A DNA stretch of 54,107 nucleotides from Terriglobia bacterium (GTDB taxonomy: Bacteria > Acidobacteriota > Terriglobia > Terriglobales > Acidobacteriaceae). The stretch is taken from positions 1-54,107 of the forward strand of contig JAIQFA010000029.1 in assembly GCA_020073525.1 (NCBI GenBank). The letters run 5' to 3'. Positions 9,413-17,738 of the stretch are shown piece by piece (position 1 is the first letter of the stretch; every line of letters begins with the position of its first letter). Both the position numbers and the translations under genes were made by a program. The notes beneath the pieces are model-generated. The model saw nothing but the letters and a program-made list of their open reading frames with translations. It had not been told where the DNA came from and did not search any database.

Positions 9413-9754
9413 ATGCAACATCACGTTGAACTTTTGGAGGATAGTAAGCATTGCGTTGCGGCGGGCGACTGTCATTTGCATGCTAAAGAAGGAGATACAA
9501 TCAAATGGCTCAACCCCACCGCCACGAACTTCACCATCCACTTTGAAAAGGAAGAGAATCCGTTTCTGGGAAACGACTTCAAGGTGCCTGCAAAGCCAAG
9601 GGGTGTAGCGTTTGGTGAGGCGGACTCACCTGGTCTGAACCCCGAGGTCGTAAAGAAAATCGTAGGCAAGAAGATGTTCTACTATGACCTCTTCGCCGCT
9701 GCCGGGAGTTCGGTCATGGCGGCCGACCCGATTGTGATTGTTCATATTGACTGA
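9413..9754 (+). CDS. Small cupredoxin-fold-like protein without copper ligands
   Basis: A 113-residue protein with a very good ribosome binding site (AAGGAGGAACC). No signal peptide is visible. The pattern EGDTIKWLNPTATNFTIHF, then FYYDLFAAAGSS and a final IVIVHI strand resembles the beta-sandwich of cupredoxin-like proteins. However, the usual Cys-His-Met copper cluster near the C-terminus is missing. Cys and His residues cluster instead at the N-terminus (HCVAAGDCHLH), where they might bind a metal. It sits 30 bases after the kinase-TPR gene and ends just ahead of a strong hairpin, so it is likely cotranscribed with the kinase. I do not recognise a function; the fold call is tentative. Confidence 0.6.
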   Translation: MQHHVELLEDSKHCVAAGDCHLHAKEGDTIKWLNPTATNFTIHFEKEENPFLGNDFKVPAKPRGVAFGEADSPGLNPEVVKKIVGKKMFYYDLFAAAGSSVMAADPIVIVHID

Positions 9755-9774
9755 ACTACAAACTAGCGCGGGTG

Positions 9775-9807
9775 CCCACTCATTCGCGTTTTTTGCGAAT
9801 GAGTGGG
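9775..9807. terminator. 13-bp perfect hairpin between convergent genes
   Basis: CCCACTCATTCGC and its exact complement flank a seven-base GTTTTTT loop. It sits 20 bases beyond the cupredoxin-like gene and 14 bases beyond proC, so it is placed to end transcription from both sides. It lacks a T-run after either arm. Its GGTGCCCACT start recalls the CCCACCC palindrome at 16471, so it may be a dispersed repeat used as a terminator. Confidence 0.6.
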
Positions 9808-9821
9808 GGTTCTCATCTGCA

Positions 9822-10649
9822 CTACGAGAACGCCAACTCCTTAGCCCGCTGCACGGCCTTTACCACCGCTTTGATCAACGTTACGCGCAGCTTGCCCTCT
9901 TCCAGTTCCATGATACCGTCAATGGTGCAGCCCGCCGGAGTTGTCACGGCGTCCTTCAGCAGCGCCGGATGATCTCCGGTTTCGAGCACCACGCGCGCCG
10001 CGCCCATCGTCGTTTGCGCCGCCAGGAGCGTCGCCACATCGCGCGGCAGGCCGACTTTCACCCCCGCCTCTGCCAGCGATTCCAGAATGATGTAGATATA
10101 CGCCGGACCGCTCGCCGACAATCCCGTGACCGCGTCCATATGCTTTTCGTCAACGACCACCGTTCGCCCCACCGCATCGAAAAACTTGGTTGCCGTTTCC
10201 AGATGCTGCTTGGTCGCGAACTTGCCCTTGCACAGAGCCGTCATTCCCGCGCCGAGCACGCACGGAGTGTTCGGCATGGCGCGTACCACCGGAACTTCTT
10301 TCTCCAGTGCCCGTTCAATCATCTCCGTAGGAACCGACGCGGCCACCGAAATCACTAACTGCTTCGCGCTGAGGTGCGCGCGGATCTCGCGTGCCACGTC
10401 CGCTACCACCTGCGGCTTCACGCAGAGAAAAATAATGTCTGCATCCTTCACCGCCTCCACGTTGTCGGTCCCGGCATGCACCTTTAACTTCTCTTTCAGC
10501 ATCCGCGCCCGCTCCGGATGCGCCACCGTTGCCCAAGTCTGCCCGGCCGACAGCAAGCCATCCCGCAGAAAAGACTGCAGCAGAATCGCTCCCATCTTCC
10601 CTGCGCCCAGGATCGCCACTTTCTTCTTCCCACTCAAACTCTGCGCCAT
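9822..10649 (-). CDS. proC: Pyrroline-5-carboxylate reductase
   Basis: A 275-residue NAD(P)H-dependent enzyme for the last step of proline synthesis. The N-terminal Rossmann motif is VAILGAGKMG. IIFLCVKPQ and VRAMPNTPC mark the cofactor domain, and the C-terminal signature SGLSASGPAYIYIILESLAE leads into the DALLKDAVTTPAG-like block, which are typical of ProC. Length matches the family. Two Met codons lie six bases apart; the second is preferred because GGGAGA stands six bases upstream, while it almost touches the first (10655). The gene is alone: the convergent neighbour is the cupredoxin-like gene, and upstream lies a palindromic repeat. Function is well supported. Confidence 0.94.
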   Translation of the reverse strand: MAQSLSGKKKVAILGAGKMGAILLQSFLRDGLLSAGQTWATVAHPERARMLKEKLKVHAGTDNVEAVKDADIIFLCVKPQVVADVAREIRAHLSAKQLVISVAASVPTEMIERALEKEVPVVRAMPNTPCVLGAGMTALCKGKFATKQHLETATKFFDAVGRTVVVDEKHMDAVTGLSASGPAYIYIILESLAEAGVKVGLPRDVATLLAAQTTMGAARVVLETGDHPALLKDAVTTPAGCTIDGIMELEEGKLRVTLIKAVVKAVQRAKELAFS

Positions 10650-10677
10650 ACCCATTCTCCCAAGAAAAACTTTCTGA

Positions 10678-10736
10678 GTAGAGACGCGGCTTGCCGCGTC
10701 TTCCCGCGTCCTAGGCGAGGCAAGCCTCGTCTCTAC
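10678..10736. repeat. Inverted pair of palindromic repeat units
   Basis: GTAGAGACG at the left end and its complement CGTCTCTAC at the right bracket two smaller hairpins (CGCGGCTTGCCGCG and CGAGGCAAGCCTCG). It therefore looks like two facing copies of one unit. The GTAG-GACG core matches the elements near 11990, 20698 and 53326. It lies between the proC start and the end of the 2-hydroxyglutarate oxidase gene. Confidence 0.8.
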
Positions 10737-10780
10737 GGAAGACTACACTAGGCACCGCAATCGAGGGAGCATTCACGCCA

Positions 10781-11983
10781 CTAGCCCACGATGTCCTGCG
10801 GCACCATCTTCAGTATCTCGCGCCCGATCGGCAACGATGCCGTTGCCGCCGGAGACGGCACATTCAGCACGTGCAAGAACCGTTCTCGGCCCACAAAGCG
10901 GAAATCGTCGACCAGCGCGCCGTCCGTGCCCACGGCCTGCGCCCGCACGCCCGACCCGCCCGGCGTCATATCTTCCATCCGCACCTCCGGCACCAGGCGC
11001 TGGCAGGAGCGCACAAACTCGCGTTTGCGCAGCGACCGGTGAAACTCCGCCAACCCATTTCTCCAATGCTGTCGCGCCATCGCCCGAAAGCCTGCATTCC
11101 CGATCACTTCCATCGTCTCGCCCAGATCAAAATCGGTCCAGCGATAGCCCTCGCGTCCGAAGGCCAGCACCGCATTCGGCCCCGCATCCACATTCCCGTG
11201 AATGCGCCGCGTGAAGTGCACACCCAAGAAGGGATACCGCGGATCCGGCACTGGATAAATCAGGCCTCGCACCAACGACTGCCGCGCCGCCGCTAGATCG
11301 TAGTATTCGCCGCGAAACGGAACTAGCATCATCCCCGGATCGTCTCCCGCGAGGCGCGCCACCCGATCGCTATACAGGCCTGCACAATTCACCACATAGC
11401 GCGAAGAGAAATCTCCAGCTCGGGTTCGGACCACAACCTCCCGAGCCGACCGCTCGAACCCAACCACGCCCGCGTTCGTCTTCACCTCGGTCCCGTGGCC
11501 GATGGCGATTTCCGCGTACTTCGCTGTCACCGCCGCATAATCCGTGATCCCGGTAGAGGGCACTTGCAGGGCTCGCACGCCGCCCGCATGTGGCTCGATC
11601 TCGAGCATTGCCTCGCGCTCCAGCAATCGCAGGCCCTCGAGTCCGTTCGCGACCCCGCGCGCGAGCAAGTCGCCCAAGCGCGCCGCTTCCTCCGCATTCG
11701 TAGCCACAATCAATTTCCCGCAGACCTCGTGCAGAATTCCGTGTCGCGAGCAGAATTCCACCATCTCGCGTGCCCCCGCTACACACAGCCTCGCCTTCAG
11801 CGATCCCGCCTTGTAATACACGCCGCTATGGATTACTCCGCTGTTGTGTCCCGTCTGATGCCGGGCCACCCCTGCTTCTTTCTCCAGAACCACTACCCGC
11901 AGGCGAGGGAACTGCTCGGTCGCTTGCATGGCAAACGAAAGCCCCACAATCCCGCCGCCAATCACCGCAATGTCATAAGTCAT
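10781..11983 (-). CDS. lhgO: L-2-hydroxyglutarate dehydrogenase/oxidase (FAD)
   Basis: A 400-residue FAD-dependent enzyme of the DAO family that oxidises L-2-hydroxyglutarate to 2-oxoglutarate, usually at the membrane. The N-terminus has the dinucleotide fold motif IAVIGGGIVGLSFA and then VVVLEKEAGVARHQTGHNSG, the LhgO signature with His next to the flavin. GVYYKAGSLKARLC and the late VPFRGEYYDL and HFTRRIHGNVDAGPNAV blocks fit this family rather than glycine oxidases. The chosen ATG gives a clean N-terminus; the 16 codons upstream come from a palindromic repeat and are not counted. The gene stands alone, reading the same way as proC but separated from it by a repeat pair. Confidence 0.9.
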   Translation of the reverse strand: MTYDIAVIGGGIVGLSFAMQATEQFPRLRVVVLEKEAGVARHQTGHNSGVIHSGVYYKAGSLKARLCVAGAREMVEFCSRHGILHEVCGKLIVATNAEEAARLGDLLARGVANGLEGLRLLEREAMLEIEPHAGGVRALQVPSTGITDYAAVTAKYAEIAIGHGTEVKTNAGVVGFERSAREVVVRTRAGDFSSRYVVNCAGLYSDRVARLAGDDPGMMLVPFRGEYYDLAAARQSLVRGLIYPVPDPRYPFLGVHFTRRIHGNVDAGPNAVLAFGREGYRWTDFDLGETMEVIGNAGFRAMARQHWRNGLAEFHRSLRKREFVRSCQRLVPEVRMEDMTPGGSGVRAQAVGTDGALVDDFRFVGRERFLHVLNVPSPAATASLPIGREILKMVPQDIVG

Positions 11984-11989
11984 GAGTTC

Positions 11990-12036
11990 GCTCGTGTAGC
12001 GACGGGCGCCTCGCCCGTCCAAGCGGTGCACGGCAC
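11990..12036 (+). repeat. Two-hairpin dispersed element, copy A
   Basis: The element begins GCTCGTGTAGCGACGG, has a first hairpin with CGACGGGCG pairing with CGCCCGTC, and a degenerate second hairpin (GCGGTGCACGGC). It lies directly before the L-2-hydroxyglutarate oxidase start, so it may affect the leader of that transcript. Copies at 20698 (inside metH) and 53326 share the start and the first hairpin. Confidence 0.75.
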
Positions 12037-12244
12037 GGCCGCCCCGCCGAAGATGATCCTACCTTACTGGTTGGTTTAGTACCGTGATACAAGAACAATA
12101 GGATGTGACGCAAGGAAAAGGCGCGCGCCTCAGACTTGGCGGTGTTTGAGATGTGAGTGCGGACGCTTCCGCGCCGCAACTTCCAATTACGGATCACGCG
12201 TTACAAATTCCCGCCGTCTCGGTCCGATCTGCGAATCTCTAGTC

Positions 12245-15200
12245 CTACTGTACGTCCAGGGCTATGACATCCGCATGCGGCGGCCCACCAACGGCTGTGG
12301 CTGTTGCCGATATTTGCAGTGTTCCCAAATCCGTCGCCTCCATCACCTGGACCGTGGCCCTTCCCGGTGAAACTGCGGCCCCCGACGTTGCCGTCACGCT
12401 CACCGCTCCTCCATTCGGCACCTCTGCGGGAGCCGTATAGAGCCCGCTCGCACTGATCGTGCCATTGGTGCTCTCGCCTACAACGGCCCAGGTCACGCTT
12501 TGATCGGAAGAGCCACTAACGGTCGCATTAAATTGTTGCTGCGTACCCGAAGGCCACGAGTTACCGGGCTCATTTTCATACAACGTCGCCGATCCCGGAA
12601 TCACCGTTACTGTCGCGGGCGGTGGTGGAGGGCCGCCCCCGCCGCCTCCGACTCCGCCGCATGAAGTTTCCGCCAGCAATCCCAGCCCCAAACAAATGAC
12701 TGCGATGCCAATGAAGAAACGCGGCTTGCCGGGTCTGTTTCCCCCCAACCCCCCAACCCCCACGATCACCGCCCAGGCAAGCGTGAAGAATGGCAAGACG
12801 CGGAGATGACCGCCAGTGCGGAAGCGCTTCTCACTGGGTACTGGATGTAGGGTACTGGGTGCTGAATTACCGCTATTCGGTCCCGTGGTTGAAATTGTCA
12901 GGGTCACCGTCGTTGTCCCCGAACCCGCAGCAATCGTTGTCGGACTAAACCCACAACTCGTCAATGCTGGGAGATTCGTGCAGGTCAGACTTACCGTCGA
13001 ACTGAACGCCCCACCTCCTACCGGAGCGGCCGAAAAGGTGTAGGTAGCGCTTTGCCCAGCCGCTACGCTAACCGAGTCGCTGCCCGTGTGACCCCACTGC
13101 ACGTCCGTCCCTACCGTCAGTGTCTCGGTCGGCGTCGCATGCGTCAGCGTCGCATCTGTTGCCTGGATTGTAAAATTAAACGTCCCGGTCGTCGGGTTCC
13201 CCAACGTCACCGTAAATGAAGTGCCCCCTGCCGTTGGCGTCAAGGATGGCGGCATAATGTCGCACGTCGTTGGTTCACCCCCTGCGCACGTCAACGACAC
13301 GCTACCGCTGTATCCGTTCAACGCCGTGAGGGTTCCGTTCCACGTCACGTTCTGATTCGCGACCGTTGCATTCGGAGTTGCCGTCAACGCAATCGCAAAA
13401 TTTGGAGTTGGGCCGCTCACCGTCAGGCCGAACGTCTGTGTCTTGGCGAAAGGCGCTCCCGCTGCCATCGCCGACACCGTTACCGTCCTCGGACCACCCA
13501 ACGGAGTTCCCGCCGCCGCCGTGACTGTCAGCGTAACGGTCACGGGCGTCGAAGACGTCGGGTTCACCGAACTCGATGGCGAGAATAGGCAGGCCGCCCC
13601 CGTCGGCAGACCTGCCGGGCAACTCAGTGTCACTGTCCCTGCGAAATTTCCTGCCGCCGTTACTTGGAACGTGCTTTCGGACGACGTTCCGCCCTGTGCC
13701 ACGCTCAGTGAATTTGGACTTGGTGCCGTCAAATTGAAGTCCACGACATGCAACGTGACGGTCGCGTCGCGCGTAATCGCGTTTCCGTCGGTGCCCACCG
13801 CGTGCGCGTTGAAACTGTAGTCGCCCACCAGTCCGCCCGCAGTCAGCGTGTAAGTAGCCGTTGGCGCTACCTGCGTCGGCTGCAGTGTGCAGGAATTCGG
13901 CGCCGCGCCCGTGCAACTCAAATTCACCGGGTTAGCATATCCGTTCTTCGCTGTCAGTGTCCCGTTGAACGCAGCTGTCTGGGCCGGAAACACCGTCTGT
14001 GGTGAATTCGAAATGACGTTCGTGTAGTCGGCCGAGGTCATCAGCGGATAGTTCCAGATGCCCCGCCCGTACGTCGATGCCAACAGCGTTTTCGTTCCGG
14101 CGTCAGGATTGAAGAGTTGCAGTGCCGTGACCGGGGCATCGGGCAAGAATCCCGATACTCCCGGCCCCGGTGCTGGACCAACTTCCGTCCAACTCGCCGT
14201 CGTCGTCGAACTGACAAAAACGCCGACGTCGGTTCCGGCATAAACCTGCCGCGCTTCCAAGTCCACCAGCAACGCATTCACAGGGGCGTCTGGCAATCCC
14301 GTTCCGCTCCAGTCCGTCCAACTCGCGCCGGCATTTGTCGTCTTCCACACGTGCGATGTTGGGCGCAATTGCGTGCTGAATCCCATGATGCCGACATACG
14401 CCGTCTTGCCCGTCGCATCCGACTTATCCATCGCGACCGATGAGATCGCGTACCCGTTCGGATTTACATTCTGGGTTACATTCGCCATCAACGTGATGCC
14501 CGCGTTCGTCGTGACCCACACTTCGCCGCCTGGCAAGCCGCTGAGCGGCCCGTATCCGTCCGTCGCCGCATATACCACCATCGAATTATTGTTAACGTCC
14601 TTTGGGCCGCCCGCAGCCAGCGCGGTCACCAAGTTGACCTCACCACCCGTGCATGCGCCTGTTCCTAACGTGTCGAAGTCGTTGCTCAACTGCAGGGGAG
14701 CGACGCCGCTGGTGCTGACGCGCCACACCCGGCAGGTTCCTACCAGCATTTCACTGCTATTTTGCGGATCGAGAATGTAGGGAGTGTAGAAAGCTCCTTG
14801 GTCTCCGCCGAGATTGGCCGGACTGACGACCTCGATGAATCCCGCCTCATTACACGCCATTCCCAACTCGCACTTCAGGATCGTGAGGTAAGGATTCGCC
14901 GCGAACCACTCGTTAGGGTTTGCAGGATTGATAGCATTGAATCCTCCGTCCCCGCCGAGCGCGTTCTGCCAAGTGCTGCTGCTGGTCGCGCTGCTGGTTT
15001 TCGGCGAGCCGTTGCCCTGCGTTCCTCCGAGCAGGATGTCGGCGTTGGTCGGATGCACCGAGACGGAAACAAATTCCGTCATCGAGCCCAGGCTCTCGCT
15101 CAAGCTGTCGAATTGATTTGTTCCAGTGCAGTTCCCCGTGTTCAGCCCGGAATAGGCATCGAGCGTTCGGCTGATTCCGCCGTCGTGCGCGAAGTAGCCG

Positions 15201-16810
15201 ACTGCTTTGCCACTCGCAACCATGAAAGCGATTCCGTGCTGGTCGGGGTGTACATGCGCCGGCGCTCCCAGCGGGCCGGGATTGCAGCCGTACACGTGCG
15301 TAAGATTGGTCCAGTCCCCTTGCGTGCAGGTGGTGCCCCCGGACGCAATTGTGCACTTGTAAAGATTGACGGCGCCCGCGTAAATATCAGTTCCGGCCGA
15401 GTTGGGGGTCGCGGCTAGCTCCAAGTTGTAATAACCCTGTTCCACTCCGCAGCCGCTGTTGGGACCAAAGGCGCTGTCACCGCAGTTGGTGATGCCGTTA
15501 TCCGAGATTGCCGTCCAATTCGTGCCGCCATTCGTCGAGCGCCAGATACCCTCGTCCACCGGCGTCGGATTTCCATAGTTGTCGGGCTGCACATCGACGA
15601 CCCACACATACATCTCGTTGCGACCCGGCACCACCGCGAACTCGCCGCGGTAGAGCAGGCAACTGCTTGCGTTCGAGCTAGCCGGGCAGAATCCGGACGC
15701 AAGACCCGCGGACGGCTGCACGGTCACCCGCGTGAAATTCTGGCCGTTGGTCGAGGAGTACAGCCCGTGACGCCGGATGAAAGCGTAGAAAGTGCCGTTC
15801 GTTCCCTGGTTTGGGTTGTAAACCACCGCCGTGGCCGAGGCGGGGACGGCGCCGTCGGAGAGGACGACTCGGTTCCAAGTCATTCCAGCGTCCTGCGAGT
15901 AGTAAAGTCCGCGCGCGGTCGAATTCCCATCCTGTTCCAGGCCGACGTACAGCCCGTTGTCGCCAGCCGTCGTCGCCACGACCACATTGGGATTCGCTGT
16001 GCTGAAAGCAATCTTGCTAAAACCGATTCCCAGAAACGACTGCCCACTCGCAGCGCTCTGGATCTGCGTCCACGTGGAGCCTCCGTCGGTGGAACGCAGA
16101 ATTCCCAGTCCGTAGTAAGAATCTCCCGAACTATTGGTCTCGCCGGTCCCGACCAGAATGACGTTGCTGTGTCCCGGCTGCACTGCAATTGCGCCCACCG
16201 CCAGGGTAGGCTGATCATCAATTAGAGCTTGCCAGATAACGGAAGCGGGATTGGAATTCAGATTGCCCGCATTCGTGGACTTCCACAGCCCACCGTAGGC
16301 GCCGCCTAGCAGCACCGTGTTTCCGGTGTTGTCCCCAGGATCTATAAGGACTGAAGTGGCACGTCCCGAAACCCAGTTGTAATCCTGCATCCCATCGCCC
16401 GTAGCATCGGAAGCCAGGGGAGCGGGCCCCAGCGGAGTCCAAACTGTCGAACCCAGGGACGAAGCGGATGCCCCACCCAAGCTTCGCTTGGGTGGGGGCG
16501 CGGAGGATGATGCATCTGCGGCCGCCGCGGCGCGTTCTGCCCGCAAAGCCATCTTCTGCCGGTACGCGCGAAACCGCAGTCCTGCCGCCGATTCCCCGGG
16601 CGGCACACTTCGTCCCCGCAGATTCCAGTTCCCCTCCAATCGATGCCGCCGATAAGGAGGATCCGCATGGCTCTGGTCACGAGAGAAGGGGATCCGGCCC
16701 AATTGCTGGCCGAAGGCAAGGACGGAAAGTTCGCCACGAAGATGCAGAACCAGCGGGAACAGCGTAATGAAGAGAATGAAACGAGAACAACGCGAGCGAC
16801 GGCAGGCCAT
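12245..16810 (-). CDS. Secreted BNR (sortilin/Vps10-like) protein with Ig-like repeats
   Basis: A 1521-residue exported protein. A basic start and hydrophobic stretch (residues 10-32) form a signal peptide. Residues about 110-920 are a beta-propeller region with repeated BNR Asp-box motifs such as STDGGSTW, SQDAGMTW and TTNAGASW. About 925-1300 holds four Ig-like beta repeats, each with a VSLTC- or VTLSC-type strand. Two hydrophobic stretches (about 1318-1382) end in LLAETSC followed by a poly-Gly/poly-Pro run, and a final Ig-like domain (about 1400-1490) closes the protein. BNR propellers bind or cut glycans, but no sialidase active site was identified, so binding or structural function is more likely. 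A palindromic element near 16471 is read in frame as PPPKRSLGG. The gene stands alone; antisense frames inside it were rejected. Confidence 0.82.
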   Translation of the reverse strand: MACRRSRCSRFILFITLFPLVLHLRGELSVLAFGQQLGRIPFSRDQSHADPPYRRHRLEGNWNLRGRSVPPGESAAGLRFRAYRQKMALRAERAAAAADASSSAPPPKRSLGGASASSLGSTVWTPLGPAPLASDATGDGMQDYNWVSGRATSVLIDPGDNTGNTVLLGGAYGGLWKSTNAGNLNSNPASVIWQALIDDQPTLAVGAIAVQPGHSNVILVGTGETNSSGDSYYGLGILRSTDGGSTWTQIQSAASGQSFLGIGFSKIAFSTANPNVVVATTAGDNGLYVGLEQDGNSTARGLYYSQDAGMTWNRVVLSDGAVPASATAVVYNPNQGTNGTFYAFIRRHGLYSSTNGQNFTRVTVQPSAGLASGFCPASSNASSCLLYRGEFAVVPGRNEMYVWVVDVQPDNYGNPTPVDEGIWRSTNGGTNWTAISDNGITNCGDSAFGPNSGCGVEQGYYNLELAATPNSAGTDIYAGAVNLYKCTIASGGTTCTQGDWTNLTHVYGCNPGPLGAPAHVHPDQHGIAFMVASGKAVGYFAHDGGISRTLDAYSGLNTGNCTGTNQFDSLSESLGSMTEFVSVSVHPTNADILLGGTQGNGSPKTSSATSSSTWQNALGGDGGFNAINPANPNEWFAANPYLTILKCELGMACNEAGFIEVVSPANLGGDQGAFYTPYILDPQNSSEMLVGTCRVWRVSTSGVAPLQLSNDFDTLGTGACTGGEVNLVTALAAGGPKDVNNNSMVVYAATDGYGPLSGLPGGEVWVTTNAGITLMANVTQNVNPNGYAISSVAMDKSDATGKTAYVGIMGFSTQLRPTSHVWKTTNAGASWTDWSGTGLPDAPVNALLVDLEARQVYAGTDVGVFVSSTTTASWTEVGPAPGPGVSGFLPDAPVTALQLFNPDAGTKTLLASTYGRGIWNYPLMTSADYTNVISNSPQTVFPAQTAAFNGTLTAKNGYANPVNLSCTGAAPNSCTLQPTQVAPTATYTLTAGGLVGDYSFNAHAVGTDGNAITRDATVTLHVVDFNLTAPSPNSLSVAQGGTSSESTFQVTAAGNFAGTVTLSCPAGLPTGAACLFSPSSSVNPTSSTPVTVTLTVTAAAGTPLGGPRTVTVSAMAAGAPFAKTQTFGLTVSGPTPNFAIALTATPNATVANQNVTWNGTLTALNGYSGSVSLTCAGGEPTTCDIMPPSLTPTAGGTSFTVTLGNPTTGTFNFTIQATDATLTHATPTETLTVGTDVQWGHTGSDSVSVAAGQSATYTFSAAPVGGGAFSSTVSLTCTNLPALTSCGFSPTTIAAGSGTTTVTLTISTTGPNSGNSAPSTLHPVPSEKRFRTGGHLRVLPFFTLAWAVIVGVGGLGGNRPGKPRFFIGIAVICLGLGLLAETSCGGVGGGGGGPPPPPATVTVIPGSATLYENEPGNSWPSGTQQQFNATVSGSSDQSVTWAVVGESTNGTISASGLYTAPAEVPNGGAVSVTATSGAAVSPGRATVQVMEATDLGTLQISATATAVGGPPHADVIALDVQ
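16471..16497. repeat. Palindrome inside the BNR gene, read in frame
   Basis: A 12-bp stem (CCCCACCCAAGC and complement) with a three-base loop lies within coding DNA near residue 105 of the BNR protein. It falls in a low-complexity Ala/Ser linker between signal peptide and propeller. The same kind of stem-loop, with other stem bases, occurs at 9775. It adds roughly nine residues without breaking the frame. Confidence 0.8.
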
Positions 16811-17003
16811 AAATTAACACGCCACGGGTGCGTCATCCGAAGCAGCGCACAAGTAGAGTCTCAACGATCAAAAGAAAATTTCCACGTCCACGAAAGTCCC
16901 CCCATCCTAGGTAGCTATTCTCAGGAAAAGCCAGGAGCCAAGCTACGGCTGATAGCTGACAACTGAAGGCTGAAAGCTGTTCCATCCGCTATACTAATAA
17001 GGC
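16811..17003. promoter_or_regulatory. Divergent spacer with AGCTGA-type repeats, before nuoI
   Basis: About 190 bases between divergent genes, so both promoters should lie here. The stretch 16945-16980 has short variants of GGCTGATAGCTGACA and GGCTGAAAGCTG, of the same family as a GCTGATGGCTGAAAAC copy near 17650. No further signal is clear. Confidence 0.4.
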
Positions 17004-17534
17004 ATGTCCGTGATCAAAAACATCGGAGCAATCGCCCAGGGGATGACCATCACCCTGAAGGAGATGTTTCAGCCCTCGATCGTCGAAAATTATCCTGACG
17101 GTCCCGGCCCCCTGAAGGGCGCCAAGTTTCAGGAGCGTTTTCGCGGGATGCACGTGCTGCAGCGCGACGAAAACGGCCTGGAAAAATGTGTAGCCTGCTT
17201 CCTGTGCGCCGCCGCGTGTCCTGCCAATTGCATCTACATCGAAGCTGCGGAAAACACCGAAGAAAAAAGAGTTTCCGGCGCCGAACGCTACGCCCGCGTC
17301 TACAACATCGACTACAACCGGTGCATATTTTGCGGCTATTGTGTGGAGGCTTGCCCAACCGATGCCATCACGCATGGACATGGTTTCGAACTCGCGACCT
17401 TCAATGCGAGCAATTTGATCTATCGGAAAGAACAGCTGCTGTCGATTGCTCCGGCGCACATGGGCGCGAATGCTGTATTCAATGGTGCAGAAAACGCGGG
17501 TGGCGTACCCGCGCAGATGACCCCGGGGAGTTAA
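17004..17534 (+). CDS. nuoI: NADH-quinone oxidoreductase subunit I (2x[4Fe-4S])
   Basis: A 176-residue ferredoxin-like subunit of respiratory complex I that passes electrons between iron-sulfur centres. Two classic cluster motifs are visible: CVACFLCAAACP (about 58-69) and CIFCGYCVEACP (about 101-112), with four Cys each. The N-terminal MTITLKEMFQPSIVENYPDG-type block and RFRGMHVLQRDENG match NuoI. The C-terminal 25 residues are Gly/Ala/Pro rich and less conserved. No other nuo gene is nearby: the next genes are metH and a secreted BNR protein, and a terminator follows directly. It is therefore an orphan copy, either the sole nuoI of a scattered complex or an extra one. Function is certain at family level. 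Confidence 0.92.
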   Translation: MSVIKNIGAIAQGMTITLKEMFQPSIVENYPDGPGPLKGAKFQERFRGMHVLQRDENGLEKCVACFLCAAACPANCIYIEAAENTEEKRVSGAERYARVYNIDYNRCIFCGYCVEACPTDAITHGHGFELATFNASNLIYRKEQLLSIAPAHMGANAVFNGAENAGGVPAQMTPGS

Positions 17535-17561
17535 CAGCCTTCGCTGTTTCGAGCTAAGTTC

Positions 17562-17594
17562 AACGCCGGTCCAGCACGGGCCGGCGTTTGTTTA
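17562..17594 (+). terminator. Rho-independent terminator after nuoI
   Basis: AACGCCGGTCC pairs with GGGCCGGCGTT (one G-T wobble) around a five-base AGCAC loop and is followed by TGTTTA. It begins 27 bases after the nuoI stop. The downstream T-run is short. Confidence 0.75.
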
Positions 17595-17600
17595 TAGAGC

Positions 17601-17730
17601 CAGTTCTCAGTTCCCGGTCCTCAGTTCTCAGTTGGCGTCGCACAACTGCTGATGGCTGAAAACAAGTATGTGTAGTAGCGGTTATCGGGGAACATAAAGA
17701 GCACAATCTGAGAACCGGGAACTGAGAACT
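17601..17730. repeat. Inverted AACTGAGAACT repeats before metH
   Basis: AGTTCTCAGTTCCCGGTCCT at 17602 onward is repeated as the complement of 17708-17730 with one mismatch over 23 bases, and the CAGTTCTCAG core occurs again near 17621. The right arm ends eight bases before the metH start and overlaps its probable ribosome site. The arms could pair across about 83 bases and hide the site. Similar AACTGA units near 16960 suggest a dispersed repeat. Confidence 0.7.
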
Positions 17731-17738
17731 CAAAGAGA

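Noticed and set aside
9738..10358. Rightward frame over the hairpin and antisense to proC
   Set aside because: It runs through a terminator-like hairpin and mirrors proC.
14762..15418. Rightward frame within the BNR gene
   Set aside because: Antisense shadow of the Asp-box region; no ribosome site or family pattern.
17535..17738. Cobalamin or S-adenosylmethionine riboswitch before metH
   Set aside because: No B12 box or SAM-I core was found; the structure is explained by inverted dispersed repeats and the nuoI terminator.
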